DNA of 64,000 nucleotides, from NCBI GenBank assembly GCA_014238335.1, contig JABABI010000041.1, positions 1 through 64,000 on the forward strand. The letters are read 5' to 3'. This DNA comes from Fuerstiella sp. Its GTDB lineage: Bacteria; Planctomycetota; Planctomycetia; Planctomycetales; Planctomycetaceae. Under the pieces are notes generated by a model, which was not told the DNA's origin, made no database searches, and worked only from the letters and a program-made list of their open reading frames with translations. Of the stretch, positions 9,317-18,379 are shown piece by piece. The translations under genes were made by a program, and so were the position numbers. Within the stretch, counting starts at the first letter, position 1. Each line of letters begins with the position of its first letter.

Positions 9317-9571
9317 CTACTCGGCTATAGCCGGCACGATGTTTATGCGACGACCCTTTTGGTCAAACATCACGCTTCCGTCACAAAGTGCGAACAACGT
9401 GTAGTCACGACCGGTGCCCACGTTGCGGCCTGCATGCCATTTGGTGCCGCACTGGCGCACAAGGATGTTGCCAGCGACAACAGACTCGCCGCCATACTTC
9501 TTGATGCCTCGGCGCTGAGCTAAAGAATCCCGACCGTTTCGGCTGGACCCCTGTCCCTTCTTATGAGCCAT
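9317..9571 (-). CDS. rpmA: 50S ribosomal protein bL27
   Basis: A complete 84-residue bL27. The N-terminus MAHKKGQGSSRNGRDS is the form that reaches the peptidyl-transferase centre, with no cleaved extension. The core GIKKYGGESVVAGNILVRQ and the KWHAGRNVG segment are canonical. One oddity is Cys where most bL27s have Arg (RQCGTKW). The usual partners rplU (bL21) upstream and obg downstream are absent; the upstream gene on this strand is a secreted unknown. No clear Shine-Dalgarno sequence precedes the ATG. Confidence 0.97.
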   Translation of the reverse strand: MAHKKGQGSSRNGRDSLAQRRGIKKYGGESVVAGNILVRQCGTKWHAGRNVGTGRDYTLFALCDGSVMFDQKGRRINIVPAIAE

Positions 9572-9745
9572 TTTTACACACCGTTTCTGTTTACAAATGA
9601 CGGATCCGCGTCGCGAAATCGATCCCGGATCTTTGGCAAGCGGGGGATTCTGACGAATTTTCGTGAATAATCAAGGCTTTTCGCACTCATTCCCGACGTT
9701 AGGCATCGAGCGAACCGAGCCGAAGGCCATTTGCTGCCGGTAGAC

Positions 9746-10711
9746 TTACGGAGCTGCCGTGACTGCAGCTGTTGACGGCACGTTGCGCAGGATGGCATCG
9801 AACTGAGGGACCGATACATTTGCCGGACGCTGCCTGTAATGCCACTCAGGATTACCAAGAACGCGGAATTCCGATTCCTGCTGATTGTAAATGTCGCCCG
9901 GTCGGCCAAATTTCTGCTCAATCACCTTGTGTTCGAAGATGGTTTCTCCGGCATCATTCTGAAAGATGCGATATGCGTTGGAAAAGCCGCTCATGATGAC
10001 TGTCAGGTAGTCGATTTTTGCGTCGACGTTTCGCCAGACAGCGACCCCATAAATCGCGTTCTGCAGGGGATTCGGGTCGGTTACGGACACAGGGTCGATG
10101 ACTTCAGTGACTGCCTCCACACTGTTCAGCAAACGCAGTTCGGCGGATCGCTGCTTAAATTCACGCATGAAAACACTGCGTTGAATCTGCAGATTAACCT
10201 CGTCCGGGTAAAATTGCTGTTCGCCAGCATCGTCTGCTCTCAGCACGAATCGGGGCACCTGCAGAGGAAAACCTTCCGGACTGTCGAGTGTATTGTCTGG
10301 CTTCAGGCTCGGGTTCTGCAGTTTGTCCAACAGAGAATCGCGGCTGTCGCCGGCAAGTTCGGTATAGTCTCGCGGAAGTACACGATAAATCATGTACCAG
10401 ACAAGTTCTCGTTTTGTCTCGCGAGTTGCCGGGTCGGTGACGTTCATGAACAAATGGCGGACGGGCTTATATTGCACTTCGGCAATCCATAAGGCTGGAT
10501 AACCAGGTCCAAGAATGGGCTCACCAGCCAGTCTGGTCTTCTGCGACCCCAACATCTCGTCCACGGTCATCGAAATGGAGGACGTCCTCACGAATCCAGT
10601 GTCCAGCGGCGCTCGAATCAGCTGGGCCGAAGCCCGCCCAGTACACAAACTCAGAGCAGCGACCAACAACCAGACGCTGGGACCTCGAGGAGCAGTAGTT
10701 GTGAATGGCAT
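9746..10711 (-). CDS. Secreted protein of unknown function
   Basis: A 321-residue protein with a Sec signal peptide (hydrophobic WLLVAALSLCTG, predicted cleavage after ASA near residue 29). The mature part is mixed alpha/beta, rich in aromatic residues, with no repeat, no Cys cluster and no motif that I can link to a named family. Notable segments are GEPILGPGYPALWIAEVQYKP and RELVWYMIYRVLPRDY. It precedes rpmA in the same direction with a 174-base gap. I do not recognise it. Confidence 0.7.
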   Translation of the reverse strand: MPFTTTAPRGPSVWLLVAALSLCTGRASAQLIRAPLDTGFVRTSSISMTVDEMLGSQKTRLAGEPILGPGYPALWIAEVQYKPVRHLFMNVTDPATRETKRELVWYMIYRVLPRDYTELAGDSRDSLLDKLQNPSLKPDNTLDSPEGFPLQVPRFVLRADDAGEQQFYPDEVNLQIQRSVFMREFKQRSAELRLLNSVEAVTEVIDPVSVTDPNPLQNAIYGVAVWRNVDAKIDYLTVIMSGFSNAYRIFQNDAGETIFEHKVIEQKFGRPGDIYNQQESEFRVLGNPEWHYRQRPANVSVPQFDAILRNVPSTAAVTAAP

Positions 10712-10924
10712 ATTGGCAAAGCCCGTTCAGGACCAAGTGTATTGTCTCGGCAGATTATGCCGGTCGGCGGATGCCCGACAAAGGGCGTACATCGTTTTTT
10801 TATCGGTTGCGAACGGCAATCGAATTGGCACCATCGTCCGTCTATGGCCTGCAAAATCAAGGATTTTTGGGTAATACCGGCAGGGGACGTAAACCCCTTG
10901 CAGGCTGACTTCGGATTTCGAGGA

Positions 10925-11374
10925 TCATACGTCCATTTGGGAAGCCCGGTTTTCGACCTCTTCCAGACTAAAAAACGCTCCCTGGCCAGCTCCGGGGCAT
11001 TCTTCGCAGACATCGCTCCATTTTTTCTGTGAGGACACATTTGACTGCCAGAACGGCCATGTTCGGCACTGGATCGGACGCACGGGATACACTTTGCAGT
11101 GACGTTTGTCAGGGTCAAAGAATGTGCAGTCTCCATTCTGGTACTCAGTGAGAGACACGCGTCCTCGCATCAATCGCGTGTGAAACAGCCGGATTTCACC
11201 AATGGGTTTGTCGAGGTGCTGGGCAATTTCCTGTAACTCTTCATCCGTTACCCACACCACGCCAGGAGCTCCCGTACAACAGCCGCCGCACTGAGTACAC
11301 GTAAAATTCAGGCCATCTTTGTACCACGGTTCCGAAGATGGTTCTGGCGATTGGGTTTCCGGTGGCTCTGACAT
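10925..11374 (-). CDS. YkgJ-family Cys-cluster protein
   Basis: A 149-residue protein of the YkgJ-type zinc or iron-sulfur cluster family. It has the full Cys set: CTQCGGCC at about 29-36 (CX2CX2CC), then CTFFDPDKRHCKVYPVRPIQCRTWPFW, ending with CEECPG. Family members are predicted to bind a metal cluster, but their roles are largely unknown. The ATG at 11374 leaves a 27-residue Pro/Ser-rich lead. It is 213 bases upstream of the secreted unknown on the same strand. Confidence 0.85.
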   Translation of the reverse strand: MSEPPETQSPEPSSEPWYKDGLNFTCTQCGGCCTGAPGVVWVTDEELQEIAQHLDKPIGEIRLFHTRLMRGRVSLTEYQNGDCTFFDPDKRHCKVYPVRPIQCRTWPFWQSNVSSQKKWSDVCEECPGAGQGAFFSLEEVENRASQMDV

Positions 11375-11656
11375 GCACGAATTCTCTAAAAGCGTTCAAC
11401 GCAAAATTGAAGATTGGGCCACTTCGGCCAATGATAATTCTGGTTTCGGTTAATTCCCGGGATTCCCATAGGGTGCCTCCCTGTGTGCGTCGTTTCATGA
11501 CGTGATGTTTTAGAATACAGTCGAAACTCGGTTCGTCTTCGTCGCAGACCCGTCGACTGTAGATTCGTGCAGAAACATGACTGGGGCGACGGTGATCAGC
11601 TTAACGCGGAGCCCTTGCTGAACGAACCGCATCCGACTATTTGAGTCCAATTCAAC

Positions 11657-12313
11657 GTGTCTGTAGCCAAAACTGACAATTCATTGGCCGCCATCGTGTT
11701 GTGTGGCGGAAAATCCTTGCGAATGGGGACAGATAAAGCATCGGTGCTGTTGGGCCGCGAAACTCTGCTGCAACGATGCTGTCGTTTAATTTCCCTCTTT
11801 GCCGACCCCGTTGTTGTCGTCGCAGGTCCTTTACAGGAACTACCGAAGCTTGACCAGCGGATCCTGGTGGCCAGGGATGACTTACCTGGCGAAGGGCCGC
11901 TGACTGGACTGCTGGCTGGGTTGCGCCGTGTGCGACAGGCGGTGCCCGAGGACGATTTTCCGATTTGGGTCGGATCGTGCGATGCGCCCTTCGTCAATGC
12001 TGGAGTGGCAAAAACCATAGTTTCGGAACTGCAGCACTTCGACGCGGTCGCCGTCCGCCACGGCGGTCAAACCAACCCACATTCTGCCGTTTATCGATCC
12101 GGTGTGATTGACACCGTCGAACGGATGGTGCTGGGCGGTGAGCGCCGGGCCATCTCAGTCTTTGAACAGCTATCAGTGAAAACACTGGAAAGTTCTGTTC
12201 TGCAGGCAATCGACCCTGATCTATCCTTCCTGTGCAACATTAACACGGTTGAGGATCTGGAGGGTGCGAGGGCCCGGTTGGGCGAGGACCGTAACGGTCT
12301 GCGATATAATTGA
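11657..12313 (+). CDS. mobA: MobA-like molybdenum cofactor guanylyltransferase
   Basis: A 218-residue nucleotidyltransferase. The N-terminal LCGGKSLRMGTDKA is the GTP-binding signature of the MobA/GlmU-like fold, and WVGSCDAPFVN is the metal-binding Asp loop. MobA joins GMP to molybdopterin to make the bis-MGD cofactor of DMSO-reductase-family enzymes, many of which are Tat substrates. The start is GTG. No other molybdenum-cofactor gene is nearby. A MobA-like NTP transferase of another specificity remains possible. Confidence 0.82.
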   Translation: MSVAKTDNSLAAIVLCGGKSLRMGTDKASVLLGRETLLQRCCRLISLFADPVVVVAGPLQELPKLDQRILVARDDLPGEGPLTGLLAGLRRVRQAVPEDDFPIWVGSCDAPFVNAGVAKTIVSELQHFDAVAVRHGGQTNPHSAVYRSGVIDTVERMVLGGERRAISVFEQLSVKTLESSVLQAIDPDLSFLCNINTVEDLEGARARLGEDRNGLRYN

Positions 12314-12418
12314 CCGTGTGCTCACCAGAGGCGGACTATTCCTGCTGTCTCACGAAAACGCAGAGACGATCTGGCTCGTAAGTTTGAGAATGGGGCCAGT
12401 TTTGCCTACATTAACCAT

Positions 12419-12434
12419 CGGACACTGCTGTCCG
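12419..12434 (+). terminator. Weak hairpin after mobA
   Basis: CGGACA - CTGC - TGTCCG forms a perfect 6-bp stem. A T-rich stretch begins 8 bases further on (tgtattttt). Placement between mobA and the LRR gene fits a terminator, but the gap before the T-run is too long for a good intrinsic one. Confidence 0.25.
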
Positions 12435-12554
12435 GAACGCTGTATTTTTCGGTAACGCAGTTTTTTTGCGGCCGGAACGTGTTTGGTTAAATCCGCACGA
12501 CATGCGGCGTATCACACCTTTGAAATGCAATTCTCTGCATTTGGACCCTGTCAC

Positions 12555-13466
12555 ATGAGCGAAGAGTCGAGTACTGAAGTCTCGAAATTTGACGCAGCGA
12601 AGTCCGCCCTTAAATTGGTCGGGGGTTCTCTGGGATCTTCATACGATGGTCGAATCACGCGCATCAGTTTCACTGGTGGAAAATTCGGTGACGAAGAGAT
12701 GGTTCACCTCCGCGAGTTGCCGGATCTCAGGGAGGTCAACCTGAACGGCACAAAAATCACTGACGCTGGTCTGTCGGAACTGAAAAAGGTTAAAAGTCTA
12801 AGAAAACTTGAGCTCACCGGGACCATGACGACGGACGCCGGACTCGCCAGCCTGAAAACGCTGAGCGAGTTGCAGGTTCTTACTCTTTCCAAAAGCAAAG
12901 TGACCAACGCCGGTCTGGCACACTTCACGAAGCTGAGTGGACTAAAAGAACTATATCTGGCAAACACTGCAGTTTCCGATGCCGGTCTGGAACACCTGAC
13001 CGCGTTGACTCAACTGGATACGCTGGGCCTGACCGCTACGGAAGTCTCGGACGCCGGCTTGGTCCATTTGAAAAAACTGAAGAAACTTGAGGTGCTGTTA
13101 CTTCGTGACAATAACATTTCCGACGCAGGCCTGGCGCATTTGAAGGGACTCAAGAAGATCTGCCGTCTCTGGCTTCGAAACACCAAAGTGACCGATGCCG
13201 GCCTCGCATATCTCGAAAAGATGACGGATCTGCAGTGGCTGGAACTGAACGGAACAGAAGTCACGGATAAAGGTTTGGCCCATCTGGTAACACTTACAGA
13301 AATAACCAGCCTTAGTCTTCGTGGTTGCCAGATCACCGACAAGGGCATTCCAAAGCTGAAGAAACTGAAATACCTGGAAACACTTTGCCTGGCCGAAACG
13401 AAGATTTCGCCGGATGGGCTGAGAACTTTGAAAACAGCGTTGCCGCGTTGCAGAACGGAAGTGTGA
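12555..13466 (+). CDS. Leucine-rich-repeat protein
   Basis: About 303 residues made of roughly ten 24-residue leucine-rich repeats with the consensus [VI][ST]DAGLxxLxxLxxLxxLxLxxT, starting near residue 60 (DEEMVHLRELPDLREVNL) and running to the end. There is no signal peptide or membrane span, so it should be cytoplasmic. LRR solenoids usually bind protein partners. The frame is open from 12483 (TTG), but the ATG at 12555 (MSEESS) is the likelier start. Its TGA overlaps the GTG of epmA by four bases (GTGA), indicating translational coupling. Confidence 0.8.
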   Translation: MSEESSTEVSKFDAAKSALKLVGGSLGSSYDGRITRISFTGGKFGDEEMVHLRELPDLREVNLNGTKITDAGLSELKKVKSLRKLELTGTMTTDAGLASLKTLSELQVLTLSKSKVTNAGLAHFTKLSGLKELYLANTAVSDAGLEHLTALTQLDTLGLTATEVSDAGLVHLKKLKKLEVLLLRDNNISDAGLAHLKGLKKICRLWLRNTKVTDAGLAYLEKMTDLQWLELNGTEVTDKGLAHLVTLTEITSLSLRGCQITDKGIPKLKKLKYLETLCLAETKISPDGLRTLKTALPRCRTEV

Positions 13467-14479
13467 CGTCCATTAGCCACGACGACTGGCGTCCGACATG
13501 CAGCCATAGGATTCTGCGGCTTCGCGCCGGGATGCTGACAGCGGTCCGGCAGTTCTTTGCAGAACGTCAATACCTTGAAGTCGAAACTCCGCTGATGTCT
13601 CGCGACATCGTCGTGGATGCTTATGTGGAACCGTATTCCGTTTCGGTGCCCCCCACGGACTCCCGGTTCTTTCTGCAAACATCTCCTGAAGCTTTCATGA
13701 AGCGTCTGGTGGCGTCGGGCAGTGGATCGATATTTCAGATCGCGCATTCGTTTCGCGACGGCGAGTCCGGCCGGCGGCACAATCCGGAGTTCACGATGCT
13801 GGAATGGTACGGCGTGGACACGTCGTACCATGATCAGATGAAAATCGTTCAGGACCTGGTTCACTGTGTGACCGCCGCCGTGACTGTGGACGGATCGATG
13901 CTGCCGGGCGCCGACCTCCTGCAAAAACCCTTTACACAAACGACCTTTAACGACGCGTTTCTGCAAACGCTTGGAGCTGAGGTTCTCGACCTGTCCGTTG
14001 CAGATATCGTCGACCTGACGTCACGATGCCTAACGGCCAATTTTAGTGAGGCGAAACCGGAACGCGACGATCTGCTGAACCTGATGCTGGCGGAGTGCAT
14101 CGAACCGACGCTCGGCCTGCAGACGCCGGAGTTCCTGATCGACTACCCAGCGTCGCAGGCAGCTCTCGCACAATTGAATCCTGCCGACCCTCGCACGGCA
14201 TTTCGTTTCGAACTTTACGCTGATGGGGTTGAAATCTGCAACGGCTACCAAGAGCTCACGGACGCTGCCGAACTGGCTCGGCGCGACGAAATCCAGAATT
14301 GCAGCCGATCCACTCACGGAGCCTCGGTTCTGCCAGGAGCACCGAGGCTGGCGGCCGCCATGACAGCCGGACTTCCGCCGTGCTCTGGAGTCGCTCTGGG
14401 GTTTGACCGTCTCGTGATGGTTCTGGCAGGACTGGATGACATCAGCCACGTAATTCCGTTTCCCGTAACACGGGCCTAG
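13463..14479 (+). CDS. epmA: EF-P beta-lysylation lysyl-tRNA-synthetase-like enzyme
   Basis: About 338 residues, close to E. coli EpmA (325). It is a class II LysRS catalytic core without the anticodon-binding domain. Landmarks are DWRPTCS at the N-terminus, FFAERQYLEVETPLMS (motif 1), FLQTSPEAFMKRL, FRDGESGRRHNPEFTMLEWY (motif 2), ICNGYQELTDA, and CSGVALGFDRLVMVLAG (motif 3). EpmA attaches (R)-beta-lysine to EF-P so that ribosomes pass polyproline stalls. The GTG start at 13463 overlaps the LRR stop, and the longer frame from 13325 would run through the LRR coding region. efp and epmB are not in the window. Confidence 0.92.
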   Translation: MTSISHDDWRPTCSHRILRLRAGMLTAVRQFFAERQYLEVETPLMSRDIVVDAYVEPYSVSVPPTDSRFFLQTSPEAFMKRLVASGSGSIFQIAHSFRDGESGRRHNPEFTMLEWYGVDTSYHDQMKIVQDLVHCVTAAVTVDGSMLPGADLLQKPFTQTTFNDAFLQTLGAEVLDLSVADIVDLTSRCLTANFSEAKPERDDLLNLMLAECIEPTLGLQTPEFLIDYPASQAALAQLNPADPRTAFRFELYADGVEICNGYQELTDAAELARRDEIQNCSRSTHGASVLPGAPRLAAAMTAGLPPCSGVALGFDRLVMVLAGLDDISHVIPFPVTRA

Positions 14480-14797
14480 CGACGGTCCGCCGTTGGTCGA
14501 CGTCATCGGTCCTCCCTCCCGGGCCGGAAAGTTTCGAGCCAGAAGCCGGAAAACGGCTGTTTTCACTGGTCTGCGTTGCATTTCTGTGTGTGACGTTCAT
14601 ACTTTCGGTCGATCTGCCACTTCCAGTAAGGTGCCGGTCTGCGCTGGCAGTGGCTCTGCGCATTGTTCGGACAGGCCGTTGATCACATCACGCCTGTCGT
14701 TCCGGTGGCGGTTTTTAGGTCACAAGATGTGCGGCCGCGCTGCTGAGTGCGACGCACCGAATCCCTGCCCCCATAATATTTCCTGTCGGAGTGTACG
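14480..14797 (+). other. Gene-free stretch, 318 bases
   Basis: No credible gene is visible. It holds the weak terminator at 14544-14563 and an imperfect long hairpin at about 14621-14660 (GCCACTTCCAGT against GCTGGCAGTGGC, one mismatch and one wobble). A -10-like TAATAT at 14774-14779 lies shortly before the transketolase ATG; I found no matching -35 box. Confidence 0.5.
14544..14563 (+). terminator. Candidate terminator after epmA
   Basis: AGCCG - GAAAA - CGGCT followed by GTTTT. The five-base stem is short and the T-tract is only four, so it is at best a weak intrinsic terminator. It lies 64 bases past the epmA stop. Confidence 0.35.
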
Positions 14798-16729
14798 ATG
14801 TCCGTGGCGACTGAATTTCCTATCCCACTGAATGCATACAAGGTGGTTACGCTGGATCCGGGCCGGTCAAAACTGACCGATCAGCAGCGCGAACAACTCG
14901 CCGCCAACATTCAGCTCTGCCGCGACGCCATCATTTTCTTCACCGCCATTGCCGACGCCAAGGGTTTGGGCGGGCACACTGGCGGACCGTACGACACGGT
15001 GCCGGAAACATTGATCATGCATGGCTTTATGGAGCATACTCGTCAGGGGGGCACGCCGGATGTATTGCCCGTGTTCTTCGATGAAGCCGGTCACCGGGTG
15101 GCAACTCAATACCTGATGGCTGTTCTGGAAGGTGACATGGATGTGGAACGGCTGTTCCACTATCGCGAGTACCTGTCTCATCTGCCCGGACACCCTGAAA
15201 AGGGATTCACACCTGGTGTCAAATTCAGTTCGGGACGACTGGGGCACATGTGGCCCTACGTCAATGGGGTAGCGATCGCCAATCCGAACAAGGTCGTGTT
15301 CATGTTGGGGTCCGACGGGTCTCAAATGGAAGGCAACGACGCAGAAGCCGCTCGACTGGCCGTCGCTCAGGGACTGAACGTAAAACTGTTAATTGATGAC
15401 AACGACGTCACCATCGCCGGACATCCGTCTGACTATCTGCCCGGATTCAGTGTGGCTGACACGCTGCAGGGTCACGGCCTGAAAGTTGATATCGGCGACG
15501 GCGAAGATCTGGATAGTTTGTACACTCGCATGTGTGCTGCCGTCACCAGTGATGGCCCCGTGGCGTTGATGAACCGGCGCAAGATGTGTCCCAATATCGA
15601 AGGTCTCGAAGGCAGCGCTCACGGCCATGATGTCATCAAGACGGCCGTGGCCGTCGACTATCTGAATGCCAACGGTCGCGGCGAAGCTGCCACATACCTG
15701 GGAACAGTATCCAAAGGGCCAGGTGGTCCGTCTCACAAGGGCAGTGATGCTTCCAGTGTGGGTAAGAATCGTGATCTGTTTGGCAGAATTCTGAATGAGA
15801 TTCTGGATGACATTACCGAGGCCAATCGAGTGGCCTCGGTTCGCGTGTTTGATTGTGACCTGGAGGGCAGCTGCGGGCTGAACCACGTGCGAGCTTCTCA
15901 TCCGGAAGTTTTTGTGCGTGGTGGAATCATGGAACGCGGCAATTTCTCAGCGGCTGCGGGATTCGGATACGAAAAAGGAAAGCAGGGTATCTTCGGGACC
16001 TTCTCTGCATTCCTTGAAATGGTGGTTTCGGAAATCACGATGGCTCGGCTGAACAACAGCAACGTATTGGCTCATTTCAGCCATGCGGGCTGTGATGATA
16101 TGGCCGACAATACCTGTCATTTCGGCCTGAACAACATGTATGCCGCTAACGGATTGCCGGACGAAGGCCAGGACACGACTCGACTATACTTCCCAGCCGA
16201 TCAGCATCAGTTCCGGGCCTGTCTGAAGAAGATCTACAATGACGAAGGTCTGCGGTTTATCTTTTCTACAAGATCAGGTGTGCCGGATCTGCTGGATGAT
16301 GCCGGCAACCGGCTGTTTGGCGATGATTACGAATTTGTTTCCGGAAAGGACGATGTGGTTCGTGAAGGAACGGCGGGGTACGTCGTGAGTTTCGGTGAAA
16401 CGACCTACCGTGCTCTGGACGCTGTCGTCCGTCTGAAGGAAGCCGGGCAGGACGTGGGACTGATCTGTAAGTCGACACTCAATGTCTACGATGAAGATGT
16501 GATGGCCAGACTTGCGGCGTCGCCGGCTGTGCTTGTTGCGGAGTCCTTCAATGTGAATACGGGACTCGGTTCACGACTGGGTACTGAGTTGCTGAAGCGA
16601 GGCTTCAAGGGCAGCTACAACAACATCGGCACCAACAAAGAAGGTTCCGGCGGACTTTGGCAGCAGATGGGTTATCAGGGCATTGATGCTGACGGTATTC
16701 AGAACACCATGAAGGATTTGCTCGGATAG
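14798..16729 (+). CDS. Transketolase-like ThDP enzyme, divergent
   Basis: A 643-residue single-chain transketolase-type protein. The N-terminal PP domain shows GHTGGPYDTVPETL and a ThDP-magnesium motif reading S172-D173-G174 with N202 in DDND, where typical transketolases have GDG...N. The Pyr domain carries GGIMERGN (E379, the likely N1'-activating Glu) and GIFGTFSAFLEM, then the C-terminal regulatory domain (NTGLGSRLGTELL). The expected role is two-carbon ketol transfer in the pentose phosphate pathway, but the motif change and overall divergence make specificity uncertain. It appears monocistronic. Confidence 0.82.
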   Translation: MSVATEFPIPLNAYKVVTLDPGRSKLTDQQREQLAANIQLCRDAIIFFTAIADAKGLGGHTGGPYDTVPETLIMHGFMEHTRQGGTPDVLPVFFDEAGHRVATQYLMAVLEGDMDVERLFHYREYLSHLPGHPEKGFTPGVKFSSGRLGHMWPYVNGVAIANPNKVVFMLGSDGSQMEGNDAEAARLAVAQGLNVKLLIDDNDVTIAGHPSDYLPGFSVADTLQGHGLKVDIGDGEDLDSLYTRMCAAVTSDGPVALMNRRKMCPNIEGLEGSAHGHDVIKTAVAVDYLNANGRGEAATYLGTVSKGPGGPSHKGSDASSVGKNRDLFGRILNEILDDITEANRVASVRVFDCDLEGSCGLNHVRASHPEVFVRGGIMERGNFSAAAGFGYEKGKQGIFGTFSAFLEMVVSEITMARLNNSNVLAHFSHAGCDDMADNTCHFGLNNMYAANGLPDEGQDTTRLYFPADQHQFRACLKKIYNDEGLRFIFSTRSGVPDLLDDAGNRLFGDDYEFVSGKDDVVREGTAGYVVSFGETTYRALDAVVRLKEAGQDVGLICKSTLNVYDEDVMARLAASPAVLVAESFNVNTGLGSRLGTELLKRGFKGSYNNIGTNKEGSGGLWQQMGYQGIDADGIQNTMKDLLG

Positions 16730-16751
16730 CCATCAGCAGACCGGAGCAGCA

Positions 16752-17238
16752 TTGAAGAAGACGACGGTCATTCCCAACGAGGAGGATCCGTATCGCAGTC
16801 CGGAAGCGATCGCCGTAAATCCGTTCGCGTCCGGGAAGGCTGCGGATCAGGAGCCCACCTCGTTTGTTATTCGAGCTGTCGTTTTCGTGATTGCCTTACT
16901 TAGTCTTTTGTACTTTGTTGCCTGTGGGGGCGGTTGTTTGGTATTTTCTCGATCAGAACGTCGCGGTCGGTTTCAGAGGGCTTGTGACGTGCGGACTGTC
17001 TTCAATTGCATTCCTGGCGTTAGTCGTGCTGCTCATCAGCACCGTGCGGGATCAGCGCAGCGTGGATTCCAGGCCGGAGCTGTCTGGAGTTCTGCGGTGG
17101 CGTGCATCACTGCATCGCAATACTTACTCTGACAGTCTGCCGGAGCCTGAGTCAGACATGAATTTGCCAGGATCATGGGCCAGGACCGATTTCGTGGTTA
17201 CCGCACATCCTGCATGCTGGCCTGGCTGTCGGTCATGA
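16752..17238 (+). pseudogene. Small membrane-protein gene split by an apparent frameshift
   Basis: The first frame (from TTG 16752) gives a planctomycete-style lead (DPYRSPEAIAVNPFASG) and the start of a membrane span, then turns into Cys/Arg-rich sequence after about 16925. The next frame, open from 16891, continues with hydrophobic segments (VGAVVWYFLDQNVAV; LSSIAFLALVVLLIST) up to about 17040. Joining the two near the GGGGG run at 16926-16930 gives a coherent 2-3 span protein; one extra base there explains the break. After about 17060 neither frame looks natural, so the 3' end is unclear. A sequencing error, a true pseudogene or programmed slippage are all possible. Confidence 0.5.
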
Positions 17239-17283
17239 CTGATGCCGCGTTCTGTCACGTGGCGTTCACGACACCAAAGCGTG

Positions 17284-18261
17284 TCAGCCGATGTTGCCGC
17301 CGAGTTCGTCGTCAACATGGGCGCGGATAATCTGTTCGAACGACGCATCTGCCTGAAACCCCAGCCAGACGGCTCGGTCTGCCTGAAAATTCCTCGGCCA
17401 GCCGCTGACCATGTGAATAATTTTTTCGTCCGGGACACGGCGAATGCGGCCGACAACATCGTCACCGGCAACAGTTCGCAGCGCTTGGATCTGTTCACCT
17501 ACGGTGACAGCGATCCCCGGCATCGTCAGGTTCCTTCTGAGCCCCACAACGGCGCCGTCGATGGTCGCCGCATGCAGCAGGAATCCAACCGCGGAACGGG
17601 GTGATGCGTGCCAGTGCAGTACATCATCAGACACTGGCAGTACGGCTTCGGCACCAGCGAGTGGCTCACGAATGATGTTGGAGAAGAACCCGGACGCGGC
17701 TTTATTGGGGCGGCCGGGGCGCACGCAGATCGTCGGCAGCCGAATGCCAATACCATCCATCATGCCGCGCCGGCTGAAGTCACTGAGCAGCAACTCGCCG
17801 ATGGCTTTCTGCGTCCCATACGATGTCAGTGGTGTGGTATGAAAATCGTCCGTGATCGCATCGGGAAACGGGGCCCCAAACACGGCGATCGAACTTGTGA
17901 ATACGACTCGTGGAACGTAATCATCGATGGCGCAGACTGCGTCCAGCAGGTGGCGAGTCCCGTCCAGGTTGATACGGTAGCCCTTGGCGAAGTCTTCCTC
18001 GGCTTCACCGGAAACGATGGCAGCCAGGTGAAAAATGATGTCGGGCTGCTCGGCAACAATAGCCTTCACTTCGTCCGCATTCGAAAGATCGCCGGTGCGA
18101 AGCTTGACGGGAAACGTGGCGTGACCCGGTGCGACTGGTGAGACGACGTCAAACAAAGTGACTTCCAGGATCTCCTGTTCGCCCAGTTTTCTGTCTGTGG
18201 CCAGTCGACTGGCCAGCTTTTGGCCAATCATTCCACCGCCACCAATAATCAGAATTTTCAT
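17284..18261 (-). CDS. denD: NAD-dependent epimerase/dehydrogenase, D-erythronate dehydrogenase-like
   Basis: A 325-residue extended-SDR enzyme. The NAD-binding GGGGMIGQKLASRL is at the N-terminus, and the catalytic elements are SSIAVFG and Y-x-x-x-K in SYGTQKAIGE. The motifs RINLDGTRHLLDA, RLPTICVRPGRPNKAASGFFS and the W-H-A-S-P-R-S-A segment match the DenD group, which oxidises D-erythronate to 2-oxo-tetronate in four-carbon sugar-acid catabolism. It is last in a minus-strand run of five genes, 118 bases after the PVC dehydrogenase. The DenD partners (kinase, aldolase, isomerase) are not nearby, so specificity is inferred. Confidence 0.8.
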   Translation of the reverse strand: MKILIIGGGGMIGQKLASRLATDRKLGEQEILEVTLFDVVSPVAPGHATFPVKLRTGDLSNADEVKAIVAEQPDIIFHLAAIVSGEAEEDFAKGYRINLDGTRHLLDAVCAIDDYVPRVVFTSSIAVFGAPFPDAITDDFHTTPLTSYGTQKAIGELLLSDFSRRGMMDGIGIRLPTICVRPGRPNKAASGFFSNIIREPLAGAEAVLPVSDDVLHWHASPRSAVGFLLHAATIDGAVVGLRRNLTMPGIAVTVGEQIQALRTVAGDDVVGRIRRVPDEKIIHMVSGWPRNFQADRAVWLGFQADASFEQIIRAHVDDELGGNIG

Positions 18262-18379
18262 TCGACAGTTTCTTTCAGTCCGGTCGTTTTTGAATTGATC
18301 TGTACGCCCCCATCCTGAGAGCCAATGATTGTCGACGTCGCAAAGTGCTGAATACGTTCACGTTCGAGTGGACGTCACT

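Noticed and set aside
12305..12310. Perfect TATAAT as a promoter for the LRR gene
   Set aside because: It is the codon pair TAT-AAT at the end of mobA, 245 bases from the LRR start, with no -35 box at usable spacing.
13325..13462. Longer N-terminus for EpmA from 13325
   Set aside because: This stretch is the LRR coding region in another frame and has no counterpart in EpmA; the GTG at 13463 fits family length.
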